This document shows, in pieces, positions 18,184 to 26,497 of a stretch of 64,000 nt of DNA. The DNA lies in NCBI GenBank assembly GCA_021372245.1, contig JAJFUV010000279.1, forward strand, positions 1-64,000. Reading direction: 5' to 3'. The position numbers and the translations under genes were made by a program. The DNA is from Terriglobales bacterium. Lineage in GTDB: Bacteria > Acidobacteriota > Terriglobia > Bryobacterales > Bryobacteraceae. Within the stretch, counting starts at the first letter, position 1. Each line of letters opens with the position of its first letter. The notes beneath the pieces were generated by a model. The model did no database searches. It saw nothing but the letters and a program-made list of their open reading frames with translations, and had not been told where the DNA came from.

Positions 18184-19344
18184 ATGCGTAAGACCTGTGC
18201 CATCATTCCGATAATTGCGTTGATTGGGCTGTTTGGGGCTGTCCCGCCAGGTGCGGCGGCGACCGTGAACGAGATCGTGCGCGTGCTGGCCGGCAAGCCG
18301 GTAGAGCCGTCCAGTTCGCTCTCGAGTTTGACGGAATCGCCGTCCTGGAAAGCTCACGCGGAGGAATTTGACCGCGTCTGGAAGCGGGTGGAAACCGATC
18401 GTTTGCCTGCGATGCGGCGATTCGAGGCTTCGGAACTGAGCGACGTGCGCCTTGCCCGGCGCACGATGCTCTATCCTTTCGGCGGTCCCGATGCCTTGAA
18501 TGCCGTCACGCTATTTCCCGACAGCCCGGCCTACGTGCTGATTGGCCTGGAACCGATCGGCAGCCTGCCGGATGAAACCATGCTGCGTACGGACCTGGAC
18601 CGCCTGCTCGCTTCCGTGCGCGAGAGCCTGGACTCGCTGTTTCAACGCAGCTTCTTCATCACGCGTGAGATGGACAGGTCGCTGCGCGGGCAGAAGTTCA
18701 ACGGCGTACTGCCGGACATCCTGGTGCAACTCGTGCGCCTGGATGCCGAGATCCTGGCAGTAACGCCGGTGCAGGTGGCAGAAGGCGGCGTACTCGCGCC
18801 GTGGGACCGCGCGAAAGTCAGCGCACGGGCGGTGCGCAATCGCGGCGTCGAGATCGTTTTCCGCCGCGCCGGCCGGACCACGCCGCAGCGTCTGTATTTC
18901 TTTACGGTAAACCTCGGGCCTAGGCTCGCCCGCAACCAAGCTTTCCTCACCTATCTCGACCGCACCGCACCGTTCGTGACTTTCTTGAAGGCGACCAGCT
19001 ACATGCCCCATCACAAGGGGTTCCGCATGTTCTGTTGGAAGGTGCTGGAGACCAGCGCGACGATCCTGCAGGACGACTCCGGCATCCCGTTCTCCTACTA
19101 CAGGACGCCGGAGTGGCAGTTGCAGCTTTACGGCGAGTACGAGAAGCCGTACGGAAGCTTCGAGTACCTGGTGCAGCCCGACTTGCACCAGGCGTACATG
19201 GTGCCGGGAGCCGCCAAGAAACTGGATTTCCGGATTGGGTACGGATACAGCAAGGTGCCTTCGAACCTTCTGCTGGCGCGCCGCAAGGCCGCGCCCGGAA
19301 CTGCGCGTTTGGACCACGCGGCGCCTTCCACAATTGCACAGTAA
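18184..19344 (+). CDS. secreted protein of unknown function
   Basis: From the ATG at 18184 the protein has 386 residues with a signal peptide (MRKTCAIIPIIALIGLFGAV, cleavage near GAAA). The mature part has a conserved-looking core (RTMLYPFGGPDALNAVTLFP, SPAYVLIGLEPIGSLP, VEIVFRRAGRTTPQRLYFFT, LKATSYMPHHKGF, RTPEWQLQLYGEYEKPYGSF). I do not recognise the family. The frame is open upstream to 18040, but that part crosses the hairpin and lacks a signal. It may be transcribed with the BNR gene 59 bp downstream. Confidence 0.65.
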   Translation: MRKTCAIIPIIALIGLFGAVPPGAAATVNEIVRVLAGKPVEPSSSLSSLTESPSWKAHAEEFDRVWKRVETDRLPAMRRFEASELSDVRLARRTMLYPFGGPDALNAVTLFPDSPAYVLIGLEPIGSLPDETMLRTDLDRLLASVRESLDSLFQRSFFITREMDRSLRGQKFNGVLPDILVQLVRLDAEILAVTPVQVAEGGVLAPWDRAKVSARAVRNRGVEIVFRRAGRTTPQRLYFFTVNLGPRLARNQAFLTYLDRTAPFVTFLKATSYMPHHKGFRMFCWKVLETSATILQDDSGIPFSYYRTPEWQLQLYGEYEKPYGSFEYLVQPDLHQAYMVPGAAKKLDFRIGYGYSKVPSNLLLARRKAAPGTARLDHAAPSTIAQ

Positions 19345-19367
19345 ACCGCTGCATAGAACGCAAGAAG

Positions 19368-19396
19368 TTGCGGTGGGCCATCGCGAGTAGCACAAT
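19368..19396 (+). promoter_or_regulatory. promoter of the BNR gene at 19404 (TTGCGG-N17-CACAAT)
   Basis: -35 TTGCGG at 19368-19373 and -10 CACAAT at 19391-19396 with 17-bp spacing; the -10 ends 7 nt before the ATG at 19404 and 4 nt before a GTG at 19401. It lies partly over the end of the preceding gene region. Confidence 0.45.
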
Positions 19397-19403
19397 TCAT
19401 GTG

Positions 19404-20525
19404 ATGCTCACCGTTCGAGTGGCTGTCTGTCTCCTCTCCGCGGCGGTTCTGATCCTGCCCGCCGCGAGTCCTGAAAAGCCCGTATTCGAGACCGGTGTCG
19501 TGGCCGCGTCGAATCCAGCCACGGCGGTTTACAACGGGCTCCCCAACATCGTCGCGACGCCGTCCGGCAAGCTTATTGCGGCATGGAGCGCCTGGTCCGC
19601 CGGTCCCAATCCCAAGCTGCGCATCGTGACGGCGCAATCGATCGATGGCGGCAGAACATGGTCCGCGCCGGTCACGCGAATTGACAATCCCGGAAAGACC
19701 GATGCCGACGCCAACTTCGTCCTTGACGGCTCGCGCATCCTGCTGCTCAGCACTACCGTGCCGGAGCCGGGGCGCATCATTCGGACGGAGACCTGGCTCA
19801 CCGTAAGCGAAAACGACGGCGAAACCTGGAGCGCACCGGTGTTGGTGCGACAACCCCGCAAGTACACGGTCGGCAAGGTGCACGTGGGACACAAGCTGCC
19901 CGATGGGAGGCTGGCCGTGGGCTATAGCTGGGACATCTTCTGCGAGCAGGACATGGCACCGCACACGGAAGGCGAGATGGACCTGAAATCCGGCTTCATG
20001 TTCTCGAGCGACGGCGGGAAAAGCTGGCGGGCGGGAGGCGACATTTACGCACGTCCGCCGAAGATGACGCCCTATTCGACTAACGGGCTCGATGAACCCG
20101 CCAACGTCATCCTCGACGGCGGAGAGGTATACGCGTTGCTGCGAAGCGGCACCACGCGTCTCTGGGAGGCCCGAAGCAAAGATTGGGGTGAAACGTGGTC
20201 CGAGCCGCTGCCCAGCCCCCTCGTGGGCCATAATGCGCCGGCGGCCTTGTGGCGGCTACGCGGCACCAAGGACGTCGTCGTGGTTTGGGACAACTCTCCC
20301 CGCAACCGCTACCCGCTCGCCGCCGCGCTGTCCGGGGACGGCTGTTACAGTTGGTCGCGCGCGAAGGTGATCGCCGCCAGTCCCGGCAAACAGGCCTCCT
20401 ACCCGTCCGTTGCGGAAGGTGCCGGCGGGGTGGTGGTCGCGGTCTGGCAACAGGATCTCGCCGATCGCAAGGGGCGCGAAATCCGGTACGCGAGGTTCAA
20501 TAAGGCGTGGCTTCTGAGCGAGTGA
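19404..20525 (+). CDS. secreted BNR/sialidase-like protein
   Basis: A 373-residue protein from the ATG at 19404, with a signal peptide (LLSAAVLILPAAS). It carries about five Asp-box-type repeats (SIDGGRTWSAP, SENDGETWSAP, SSDGGKSWRAG, SKDWGETWSEP, SGDGCYSWSRA), so a six-bladed sialidase-like propeller is expected. Most acidobacterial members are annotated as exo-alpha-sialidase by fold only; hydrolase activity and substrate are not established. It is clearly paralogous to the protein at 60732-61820 (shared GHNxPxALWRL and NSPxxRYPL). Its end is 5 bp before the aminotransferase gene, starting a run of five probably co-transcribed genes. Confidence 0.85.
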   Translation: MLTVRVAVCLLSAAVLILPAASPEKPVFETGVVAASNPATAVYNGLPNIVATPSGKLIAAWSAWSAGPNPKLRIVTAQSIDGGRTWSAPVTRIDNPGKTDADANFVLDGSRILLLSTTVPEPGRIIRTETWLTVSENDGETWSAPVLVRQPRKYTVGKVHVGHKLPDGRLAVGYSWDIFCEQDMAPHTEGEMDLKSGFMFSSDGGKSWRAGGDIYARPPKMTPYSTNGLDEPANVILDGGEVYALLRSGTTRLWEARSKDWGETWSEPLPSPLVGHNAPAALWRLRGTKDVVVVWDNSPRNRYPLAAALSGDGCYSWSRAKVIAASPGKQASYPSVAEGAGGVVVAVWQQDLADRKGREIRYARFNKAWLLSE

Positions 20526-20530
20526 ACGAT

Positions 20531-21457
20531 ATGCAAGAAGAACCTGTGGTTTACATCGACGGGCGCTACACACCGGCCTCGCAGGCGCACATCAATATCT
20601 TCGATTTCGGCATTGTGCTGGGTGCAACGGTCACGGACCTGATGCGCACCTTTCACAAGCGGCCCTATCGGCTGGAAGATCATGTGCGCCGGTTCCACGA
20701 AAGCTGCAAGTACGCCCGGATTCCGGTTCCGCTCGGTCCGCGCGAAGACGCGCAGATCACCGCGGAACTTGTGCGCCGCAACGCCGAATTGCTGCCCGAA
20801 GGGGGCGAACTCTGCGTGGTGTGGTTCATCACGCCCGGCGAGAACATGGTCTATGCCGGCTTGGCGGCCGCCCCGGCGAACCTGGAACCCACTTTCTGCA
20901 TTCACAGCTTCCCTATCCCGTTCCGGTTGTTCGCCCACCTGTTCACCGAAGGCGCGCACCTGGTGATCCCGTCGACGCGCCACGTTCCACCCGAATGCGT
21001 CGATCCGAAGATCAAGAACCGCAGCCGGCTGCACTGGTGGCTGGCCGAACAGGAAGCGCACCTGGTGGACCCGAAGGCCATGCCCCTGCTGCTGGACCTG
21101 GCGGGCAACCTGACGGAAACCAGCGGGTCTAATGTGCTTATCGTGAAGGATGGGGTGGTACTCTCTCCAGCGCCGCGCAACATCCTGCTGGGCGTGAGCC
21201 GCAAGGTGGTGATGGAACTCTGTACCGCCTTGGGCATTCCGTTCGCCGAACGCGACTTGCAGTTGCACGACGCCCTCACCGCCGACGAGATCTTCCTTAC
21301 CACCACGCCCTATTGCATGGCCCCCGTGACGAAGGTGAACGGCCTGCCGGTCGGCAGCGGAGCGCCGGGCGGGCCGGTATTCGAGAGGATTCTGAAAGCC
21401 TGGAGTGAACAAGCGGGATTGGACATCAGAGCGCAGATGACGGGAACGGTTCGATGA
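20531..21457 (+). CDS. class IV PLP-dependent aminotransferase
   Basis: A 308-residue protein from the ATG at 20531. The N-terminal YIDGRYTPASQAHINIFDFG and RLEDHVRRFHES match the branched-chain/D-amino-acid aminotransferase fold. The likely PLP Lys is in VDPKIKNRSRLHWWLAEQ, the glutamate region is GNLTETSGSNVLIVKDG, and DEIFLTTTPYCMAPVTKVNG is the phosphate-binding region. It could be a branched-chain, D-alanine or (R)-amine type; sequence inspection cannot decide. An upstream in-frame GTG (20522) is possible. The following SDR gene overlaps by ATGA. Confidence 0.85.
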   Translation: MQEEPVVYIDGRYTPASQAHINIFDFGIVLGATVTDLMRTFHKRPYRLEDHVRRFHESCKYARIPVPLGPREDAQITAELVRRNAELLPEGGELCVVWFITPGENMVYAGLAAAPANLEPTFCIHSFPIPFRLFAHLFTEGAHLVIPSTRHVPPECVDPKIKNRSRLHWWLAEQEAHLVDPKAMPLLLDLAGNLTETSGSNVLIVKDGVVLSPAPRNILLGVSRKVVMELCTALGIPFAERDLQLHDALTADEIFLTTTPYCMAPVTKVNGLPVGSGAPGGPVFERILKAWSEQAGLDIRAQMTGTVR

Positions 21458-22239
21458 GCGACGGAAACACGATGTTCCGATTGGATGACAGGATCGCGTT
21501 GGTTACCGGCGGAGCGGGCATCGTCGGGCGGCATATTGTGGAAGCGCTGGCCGAGGCCGGCGCAACGGTGTGGGTAGCATCCCGCGACGAAGCTAGATGC
21601 GCCGGGATCGCCGCGCAACTGGCCGGCCGCGGGCTGAACGCCGCCAGCGCCGCGTGCGATTTCACCGATGAGGCGGCCATCAAGGCGCTGCGCGACAAAA
21701 TCCTGCGCCGCCACGGCCGGTTGGATATCCTGTTCAACAATGCCGTGGCCCGCGCCGGCGGCGACCTGCGCCATTCCACCCTGGACGAGTGGGAGCAGAC
21801 CATGAAGCTCAATTCGAGCGGCCTGTTTCTGGCCTCGCGCATACTCTCTGAACCGATGCAGGAAGCGCGCTCGGGCTCCATCGTGAACATCGCGTCCATT
21901 TACGGCGTTGTGGGGCCGGACTTCTCCATCTACGAAGGCACGGAGATGACCAACCCCGCGTATTACGCGTTCGCCAAGGGCGGGATGATCAACTTCACGC
22001 GCTATCTGGCCAGTTACCTGGGGCCATACAACGTCCGCGTGAATTGTCTTTCGCCAGGCGGGTTCATCAGCGAGGGGCAGGACGAGCGCTTCCGCAAGGC
22101 CTACGCACGGCGCACGCTGTTGGGCCGCATGGCCGTCGGCGAGGACATCAGGGGACCCGCCGTTTTCCTGGCGAGCGACGCTTCGCGCTACATCACCGGC
22201 CAGAACATTATGGTCGACGGCGGCTGGACAGCCATCTGA
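21454..22239 (+). CDS. short-chain dehydrogenase/reductase
   Basis: A 261-residue classical SDR. The NAD(P) motif VTGGAGIVGRHI is near residue 18, NNAVARAG follows at about 91, and the catalytic Ser (NIASIYG) and the YxxxK pair (YYAFAKGG) are present. The C-terminal MVDGGWTAI is standard. It should reduce or oxidise an alcohol or ketone with NAD(P)(H); an insert (EGTEMTNPAYYAF) before the catalytic Tyr resembles SDRs from sugar-acid or N-acylaminosugar pathways. It is coupled to the aminotransferase by a 4-bp overlap. Confidence 0.88.
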   Translation: MSDGNTMFRLDDRIALVTGGAGIVGRHIVEALAEAGATVWVASRDEARCAGIAAQLAGRGLNAASAACDFTDEAAIKALRDKILRRHGRLDILFNNAVARAGGDLRHSTLDEWEQTMKLNSSGLFLASRILSEPMQEARSGSIVNIASIYGVVGPDFSIYEGTEMTNPAYYAFAKGGMINFTRYLASYLGPYNVRVNCLSPGGFISEGQDERFRKAYARRTLLGRMAVGEDIRGPAVFLASDASRYITGQNIMVDGGWTAI

Positions 22240-22271
22240 AAACTGCATTCCCGCTACACTGAAAGGTTCTG

Positions 22272-23384
22272 ATGCGCATCGATTCGATATCTGTCTACCA
22301 TGTGGCCATGCCGTTGGTCTACCCGTTCCGCACGGCCTACGGCAATGACGACACCATTGAGAGTGTGCTCGTGCGGATGGACTCCGGAAGCGTAACCGGG
22401 TGGGGCGAGGGCGCACCGTGGCGTCTGCCGGGATACAGCCCGGAATGGGCCGCCGGCGCCTTTATGCTCGTGCGCGATTACCTGGCGCCGCAAGTGGTGG
22501 GCAAGGACATCGATACCCCGGACCAGTTGCAGGCCGCCATGTCCGGCATCAAGGGGAACTACTTTGCCAAAGGCGCGGTGGATACCGCCTGGTGGGATCT
22601 CCAATCGCGGCTCCGTGGAGAACCGCTGTGGCGGACGCTGGGCGGTAGTGAGCCCCAGGTCCGGGTGGGCGCGGATTTCGGCGTCATGGAAACCATCGAC
22701 GCACTGCTCGCCAAAATCGATGAAGCGGTCCGCCAAGGCTTTCCCAGGGTGAAGCTGAAGTTCCGCCCCGGTTGGGACATCGATATGGTGGCGGCTGTGC
22801 GCGGCGCCTTCCCGGAACAGACGTTCCACATCGACTGCAACAGCGCCTGGACGCTCGATGCGCTGCCTATGTTCAAGAAGCTCGACCGTTACAACCTGGC
22901 CATGATCGAGCAGCCTCTGGCCCACGACGATCTGATCGACCACGCCACACTGGCCCGGCAGATTGCCACGCCGGTTTGCCTGGACGAGAGCATCACGTCG
23001 CTCGACCGCGCGCGCAAAGCCATACAGACGAAGGCCTGCGGCTATGTGAACCTGAAGCCCGGCCGTGTCGGCGGGTTGACGGTGGCCGTAAAGATCCACG
23101 ATCTGTGCCGCGACAACGGCATTCCCTGCTGGGTGGGCGGCATGCTCGAATCCGCCGTCGGCGCACAGCACTGCCTGGCGTTGGCCACGCTGCCTAATTT
23201 CACTTACCCGTCCGACGTATTCCCAAGTTCGCGCTTCTATAGCCAAGACCTCGCGCAGCCGGAGCTGACGCTTTCCGGCCCCGGACGGATGACCGCACCG
23301 GACGCGATGGGGGTGGGCGCTGTTCCCGATGCGCAAGAGTTGGAGAGGCTCACGCTCGCAAGCGCCCGTGTCAGGCCGGAGTAA
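22272..23384 (+). CDS. enolase-superfamily racemase, N-acylamino-acid racemase/dipeptide epimerase/MenC-like
   Basis: A 370-residue enolase-superfamily enzyme of the MLE subgroup. The catalytic acid/base KxK is VKLKFRPG (Lys161, Lys163), metal ligands are Asp188 (HIDCNSAW), Glu213 (MIEQPL) and Asp238 (CLDESI), and the opposite-face Lys262 is in NLKPGRVGG. This set is shared by o-succinylbenzoate synthase, N-succinylamino-acid racemase and dipeptide epimerases; the CWVGGMLESAVG segment favours the OSBS/NSAR branch. With an alanine racemase and a class IV aminotransferase next door, racemisation of amino acid derivatives is more likely than menaquinone synthesis. A weak -10-like TACACT and AAAGG lie just upstream of the ATG. 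Confidence 0.85.
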   Translation: MRIDSISVYHVAMPLVYPFRTAYGNDDTIESVLVRMDSGSVTGWGEGAPWRLPGYSPEWAAGAFMLVRDYLAPQVVGKDIDTPDQLQAAMSGIKGNYFAKGAVDTAWWDLQSRLRGEPLWRTLGGSEPQVRVGADFGVMETIDALLAKIDEAVRQGFPRVKLKFRPGWDIDMVAAVRGAFPEQTFHIDCNSAWTLDALPMFKKLDRYNLAMIEQPLAHDDLIDHATLARQIATPVCLDESITSLDRARKAIQTKACGYVNLKPGRVGGLTVAVKIHDLCRDNGIPCWVGGMLESAVGAQHCLALATLPNFTYPSDVFPSSRFYSQDLAQPELTLSGPGRMTAPDAMGVGAVPDAQELERLTLASARVRPE

Positions 23385-23387
23385 CGT

Positions 23388-24506
23388 ATGAACGATCAAC
23401 TACGCTCATGGGCGGAAGTTTCGCTCGATCGGATTGCCGCCAACTACCGTAACATTCGCGCCGTGGTAGGGCCGCAGACCGCTGTGGCCTGCGTGGTCAA
23501 ATCGGAGGCTTACGGCCACGGAATGGTGGCAGTTGCCAAGCGCCTGGTTGCCGAGGGCGCGCCGTGGCTGACGGTGACATCCACGCAGGAAGGCATGGAA
23601 CTTCGCCAGGCCGGCATCCAGGACGCCCATGTGTTGGTGATGGCCGATGCACTGCGGGCCAACTTCGCCTCCATGCTCGACCACCGGCTCACGCCGGCAG
23701 TCCACGATCTTGCCGATCTGGCCGTGTTCAACGAACTGGCATTGGCCCGCGGCGAGCGGGTCCGGGTGCACCTGAAGATCGATAGCGGTATGGGGAGGCT
23801 CGGCGTGCCGGCCGACGCCCGCGCAATCGCCGAAGCCGCCGGGGCCTGTCCGAACGTCGAAATCGAGGGATTGATGTCGCACCTGGCCTCGTCCTCGGAC
23901 TTTCCCGCCACGCAAACCGGGCAGCAGGTTCAAACCTTTACGCGTGTGGCGAGCGAACTGGCCGGCGCCGGCATCCGGCCTCGATTGCGGCACATATCGG
24001 CCAGCGGCGGCGTCGTGTACGGCTGTCGAGATGCCTGGCTGGACATGGTGCGCATCGGCCTGAGTCTTTACGGCTACGTGCCGGCGACAACCGGACCAGC
24101 GCCCGCCAGCCTGGTCGACGTGAAGCCCGCCCTGGCCTGGAAGACTCGCGTGCTTTCCATCAAAGAACTCCCCGCAGGCGTCCCGGTGGGTTACGGCGCA
24201 AGGCACATTACGAAGCGCCCCACGCGGATCGCCGTGGTGGGGGCCGGCTACGCCGACGGCGTCTTCCGGCAGCTCTCCTGCCGGGGGCTTGTCCGCGCCG
24301 CGGGCGTGTGGGTGCCTATGCTGGGCGCAGTTTCCATGGATATGTCCACCATCGACGTGACGGACGTGGCCGGCGTGAAGCCGGGCGACGAGGTGGAATT
24401 GCTGGGCGAAGGCTTCGATGCCGACAACATCGCCGCTCTGGCAGACACAATCTCCTACGACGTGCTCTGCAAGATCCAGCCCCGCGCGGAACGCATCTAC
24501 GTATAA
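23388..24506 (+). CDS. alanine racemase family protein
   Basis: A 372-residue fold-type III PLP enzyme. The PLP Lys is in CVVKSEAYGHG (Lys38), HLKIDSGMGRLGV lies in the barrel, and the second catalytic Tyr is in VPVGYGARH. The barrel and the C-terminal domain (MLGAVSMDMSTIDVTDV, GDEVELLGEG) are complete, so it should be active. It interconverts L- and D-alanine for peptidoglycan, or serves a catabolic or broad-specificity role. It starts 3 bp after the enolase-type racemase gene, which suggests shared function. Whether this is the cell's main alr or a dedicated second copy cannot be told. Confidence 0.9.
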   Translation: MNDQLRSWAEVSLDRIAANYRNIRAVVGPQTAVACVVKSEAYGHGMVAVAKRLVAEGAPWLTVTSTQEGMELRQAGIQDAHVLVMADALRANFASMLDHRLTPAVHDLADLAVFNELALARGERVRVHLKIDSGMGRLGVPADARAIAEAAGACPNVEIEGLMSHLASSSDFPATQTGQQVQTFTRVASELAGAGIRPRLRHISASGGVVYGCRDAWLDMVRIGLSLYGYVPATTGPAPASLVDVKPALAWKTRVLSIKELPAGVPVGYGARHITKRPTRIAVVGAGYADGVFRQLSCRGLVRAAGVWVPMLGAVSMDMSTIDVTDVAGVKPGDEVELLGEGFDADNIAALADTISYDVLCKIQPRAERIYV

Positions 24507-24599
24507 AAATATCGTCCAATGAGACTGGCACCTAAGGGAGTGGCCGTCTTCGGCCGATATGCTGGAGAGAAACGTTCCTCATAGGGTATTAGCGTCGCA

Positions 24600-25535
24600 A
24601 TGAAAGTACTCGTCGCGGACGACAGCGTCATCGATCGGCACATACTGGAGAGTTCTCTGCGCAAGTGGTCCTACGAGACGGTGACCGCGTGCGACGGGAT
24701 CGAGGCCTGGGAACTGCTGCAGCGCCCCGACGCGCCCCGGCTGGCCGTGTTGGACTGGATGATGCCCGGGCTGACGGGGGTCGAAATCTGCCAGCGCCTC
24801 CGCCGCGAGATCCACAACGATTACACTTACGTCCTGCTGCTCACTTCACGGAGCGAGAGGGAGGACCTGGTGGAAGGCATGGACTCAGGCGCGGATGACT
24901 ATATCAGGAAGCCTTTCGACAACCACGAATTGGAGGTCCGCTTGCGCGCGGGCCGCCGCATCGTCGAATTGCAGGCCGAACTGGTTGCGGCGAGGGAAGC
25001 TCTGCGCGTGCAGGCGACCACCGATCCGCTCACCCGCATCTGGAATCGCGGCTCGATCACCGAGATCCTCGAAAAGGAGATCCATCGCGCCCGGCGTGAA
25101 CGCAGTTACCTGGGCGTGGTTCTCGTCGATCTCGACCATTTCAAGACCGTCAACGATACGCACGGCCACTTAGCCGGGGACGCTGTCCTGCACGAAGCCG
25201 TGCGCCGCATGCAGGCATGTATGCGGCCGTACGACTCCATCGGCCGCTACGGCGGAGAGGAGTTTCTGATCGTACTGCCTGGCTGCGACGCTGGCGCTAC
25301 CGTGGAACACGCCGAACGCCTGCGCATAGCCCTCTCGTCCGAGGCCATGAATCTGGCAGAAAGCGGCGTCATCCTGACGGCGAGCTTTGGTTGCACGGTA
25401 GTCGCTCCGGACGCGCAGCCCACTTTTGAACAGGTGGTTCACTGTGCCGACGAAGCTCTCTACAAAGCCAAAGACAGTGGCCGCAACGCAGTGGGCTTGG
25501 TCACCCCGCTGGTCGCTTTGGCCCAATCCCGCTAA
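24600..25535 (+). CDS. response regulator with diguanylate cyclase output (REC-GGDEF)
   Basis: A 311-residue protein. The receiver domain (1-115) has the acidic pair ADD, the phosphorylation site Asp52 (AVLDWMMPG), and Lys in YIRKPF. A coiled linker (about 120-138) leads to a GGDEF domain with the intact signature GGEEF (218-222), so c-di-GMP synthesis is expected. The inhibitory site RPYD (209-212) sits five residues before it, so product inhibition is likely. No kinase is adjacent. It is convergent with the Tad-like genes, with a strong hairpin between them. Confidence 0.93.
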   Translation: MKVLVADDSVIDRHILESSLRKWSYETVTACDGIEAWELLQRPDAPRLAVLDWMMPGLTGVEICQRLRREIHNDYTYVLLLTSRSEREDLVEGMDSGADDYIRKPFDNHELEVRLRAGRRIVELQAELVAAREALRVQATTDPLTRIWNRGSITEILEKEIHRARRERSYLGVVLVDLDHFKTVNDTHGHLAGDAVLHEAVRRMQACMRPYDSIGRYGGEEFLIVLPGCDAGATVEHAERLRIALSSEAMNLAESGVILTASFGCTVVAPDAQPTFEQVVHCADEALYKAKDSGRNAVGLVTPLVALAQSR

Positions 25536-25552
25536 GAATCTGTCCGGGAGTT

Positions 25553-25583
25553 CGCCCCAGGGCCACGTCCTACGGCCCGGGCG
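25553..25583. terminator. bidirectional terminator hairpin between convergent genes
   Basis: CGCCC (25553-25557) and GGGCC (25560-25564) pair with GGCCC (25574-25578) and GGGCG (25579-25583): ten GC-rich pairs with a 2-nt bulge and a 9-nt loop. It fills the gap between the diguanylate cyclase stop and the minus-strand TadE-like stop. Confidence 0.55.
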
Positions 25584-25584
25584 T

Positions 25585-26046
25585 TCAGTCTGTCGCGCCC
25601 AGGCTCTCCACCGCGACGGAAGCCCTGAAATCGCGACTGGTGAAAGTCCTTGCGATGTAAGGTGAGAAGAATGCCAGCGGGTAGTTGCTGATGGAAATCT
25701 CGATGCGATCGGAAGGGGTCCCGACATCGTAACGGCTCACCGATACCATGGCCGTAGTCAGGCCGAACAATCCGGTGGTCGCGCCGGTGGGAGCGGTGGG
25801 ATTGTTGTACACGACGTAGTTCTGGATGGCGGTTGGATTGTAAGAATGTACGGCGGCGTAACGCGCGCCGGTCCTCACGCGCTCACCGAGAAAGCTGATT
25901 CGGAACAGCATCAGGCCGATATCGAGAATGCCGACAAAGACCACCGTTACGGCCAGCATGATCAGTGCGCCTTCCAGCATCCAGTGGCCTCGCTCGCGAG
26001 GATTGCGCCCGTGGTTCTTAGTGATGGTTTCGCTCCTTTTCGTCAT
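25585..26046 (-). CDS. TadE-like pseudopilin
   Basis: A 153-residue protein with an N-terminal basic leader ending RERG, followed by HWMLE, so Gly at -1 and Glu at +5 fit the prepilin-peptidase motif of Tad/Flp pseudopilins. A hydrophobic helix follows (GALIMLAVTVVFVGILDIGLML) and then GERVRTGARYAAVHSYNP, the usual TadE continuation. It would be a minor component of a Tad-type pilus or secretion system. It starts at the ATG at 26046, overlapping the upstream TadE-like stop by ATGA. No tadA, tadB, tadC, rcpA or flp gene is within the window. Confidence 0.82.
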   Translation of the reverse strand: MTKRSETITKNHGRNPRERGHWMLEGALIMLAVTVVFVGILDIGLMLFRISFLGERVRTGARYAAVHSYNPTAIQNYVVYNNPTAPTGATTGLFGLTTAMVSVSRYDVGTPSDRIEISISNYPLAFFSPYIARTFTSRDFRASVAVESLGATD

Positions 26047-26486
26047 GACTTGTAAAGTCCTGTGTATTTCATCGTCACGCGCGGTTTGTTATTGAAGTTG
26101 AAGGTGGTGAAGATCACCGGGACGCTGAAGTTTTTCACACTGACGGTAATGGTTTTCGGCAGGCCGGCTGCGTCCGCCGTCCAGGTCACGTTTACGTTGG
26201 ACTTGTTCAGCAGCCACAGCAGCTTGTTTCCGGTGCCTTGCGGGTTTCCGTAGACGACCATGTTCTGCACCTGGCCGACGAACGTGTGGTTGGGTGAGTC
26301 GAAGTTCACTCGGGACGCATAGCGGGCGCCCTGATCCACGGCCGCCAACAAGCGGTTGTACACGAACATCGAATAGCCGAACTGAAACACACCCGTGAAG
26401 AGCGCCCACAGCAGGGAGAAACTGAGGGCGAACTCTATCATCGCGGTGCCGCGCCGGCCGTTTCTGCAAGGTGATTTGCGCTGCAT
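26043..26486 (-). CDS. TadE-like pseudopilin
   Basis: From the ATG at 26486 (MQRKSPCRNGRRG) the protein has 147 residues. The leader RRG is followed by TAMIE, again Gly -1 and Glu +5, and the helix FALSFSLLWALFTGVFQFGYSM. VDQGARYASRVNFD matches TadE proteins. A strong ribosome site GGAAGGG lies about 6 nt before the ATG, in the 11-bp gap after the TadG-like gene. A longer frame upstream overlaps the TadG-like gene and lacks pilin features. Confidence 0.84.
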   Translation of the reverse strand: MQRKSPCRNGRRGTAMIEFALSFSLLWALFTGVFQFGYSMFVYNRLLAAVDQGARYASRVNFDSPNHTFVGQVQNMVVYGNPQGTGNKLLWLLNKSNVNVTWTADAAGLPKTITVSVKNFSVPVIFTTFNFNNKPRVTMKYTGLYKS

Positions 26487-26497
26487 TTTTCCCTTCC

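Noticed and set aside
16834-18357. Minus-strand open frame of about 507 codons
   Set aside because: It crosses two real plus-strand genes and the hairpin at 18032; composition fits an antisense shadow.
24507-24599. Possible riboswitch before the diguanylate cyclase gene
   Set aside because: Only a short GGCCG-TCTT-CGGCC hairpin (24542-24555) is present; no c-di-GMP aptamer core motif is visible and the gap is under 100 nt.
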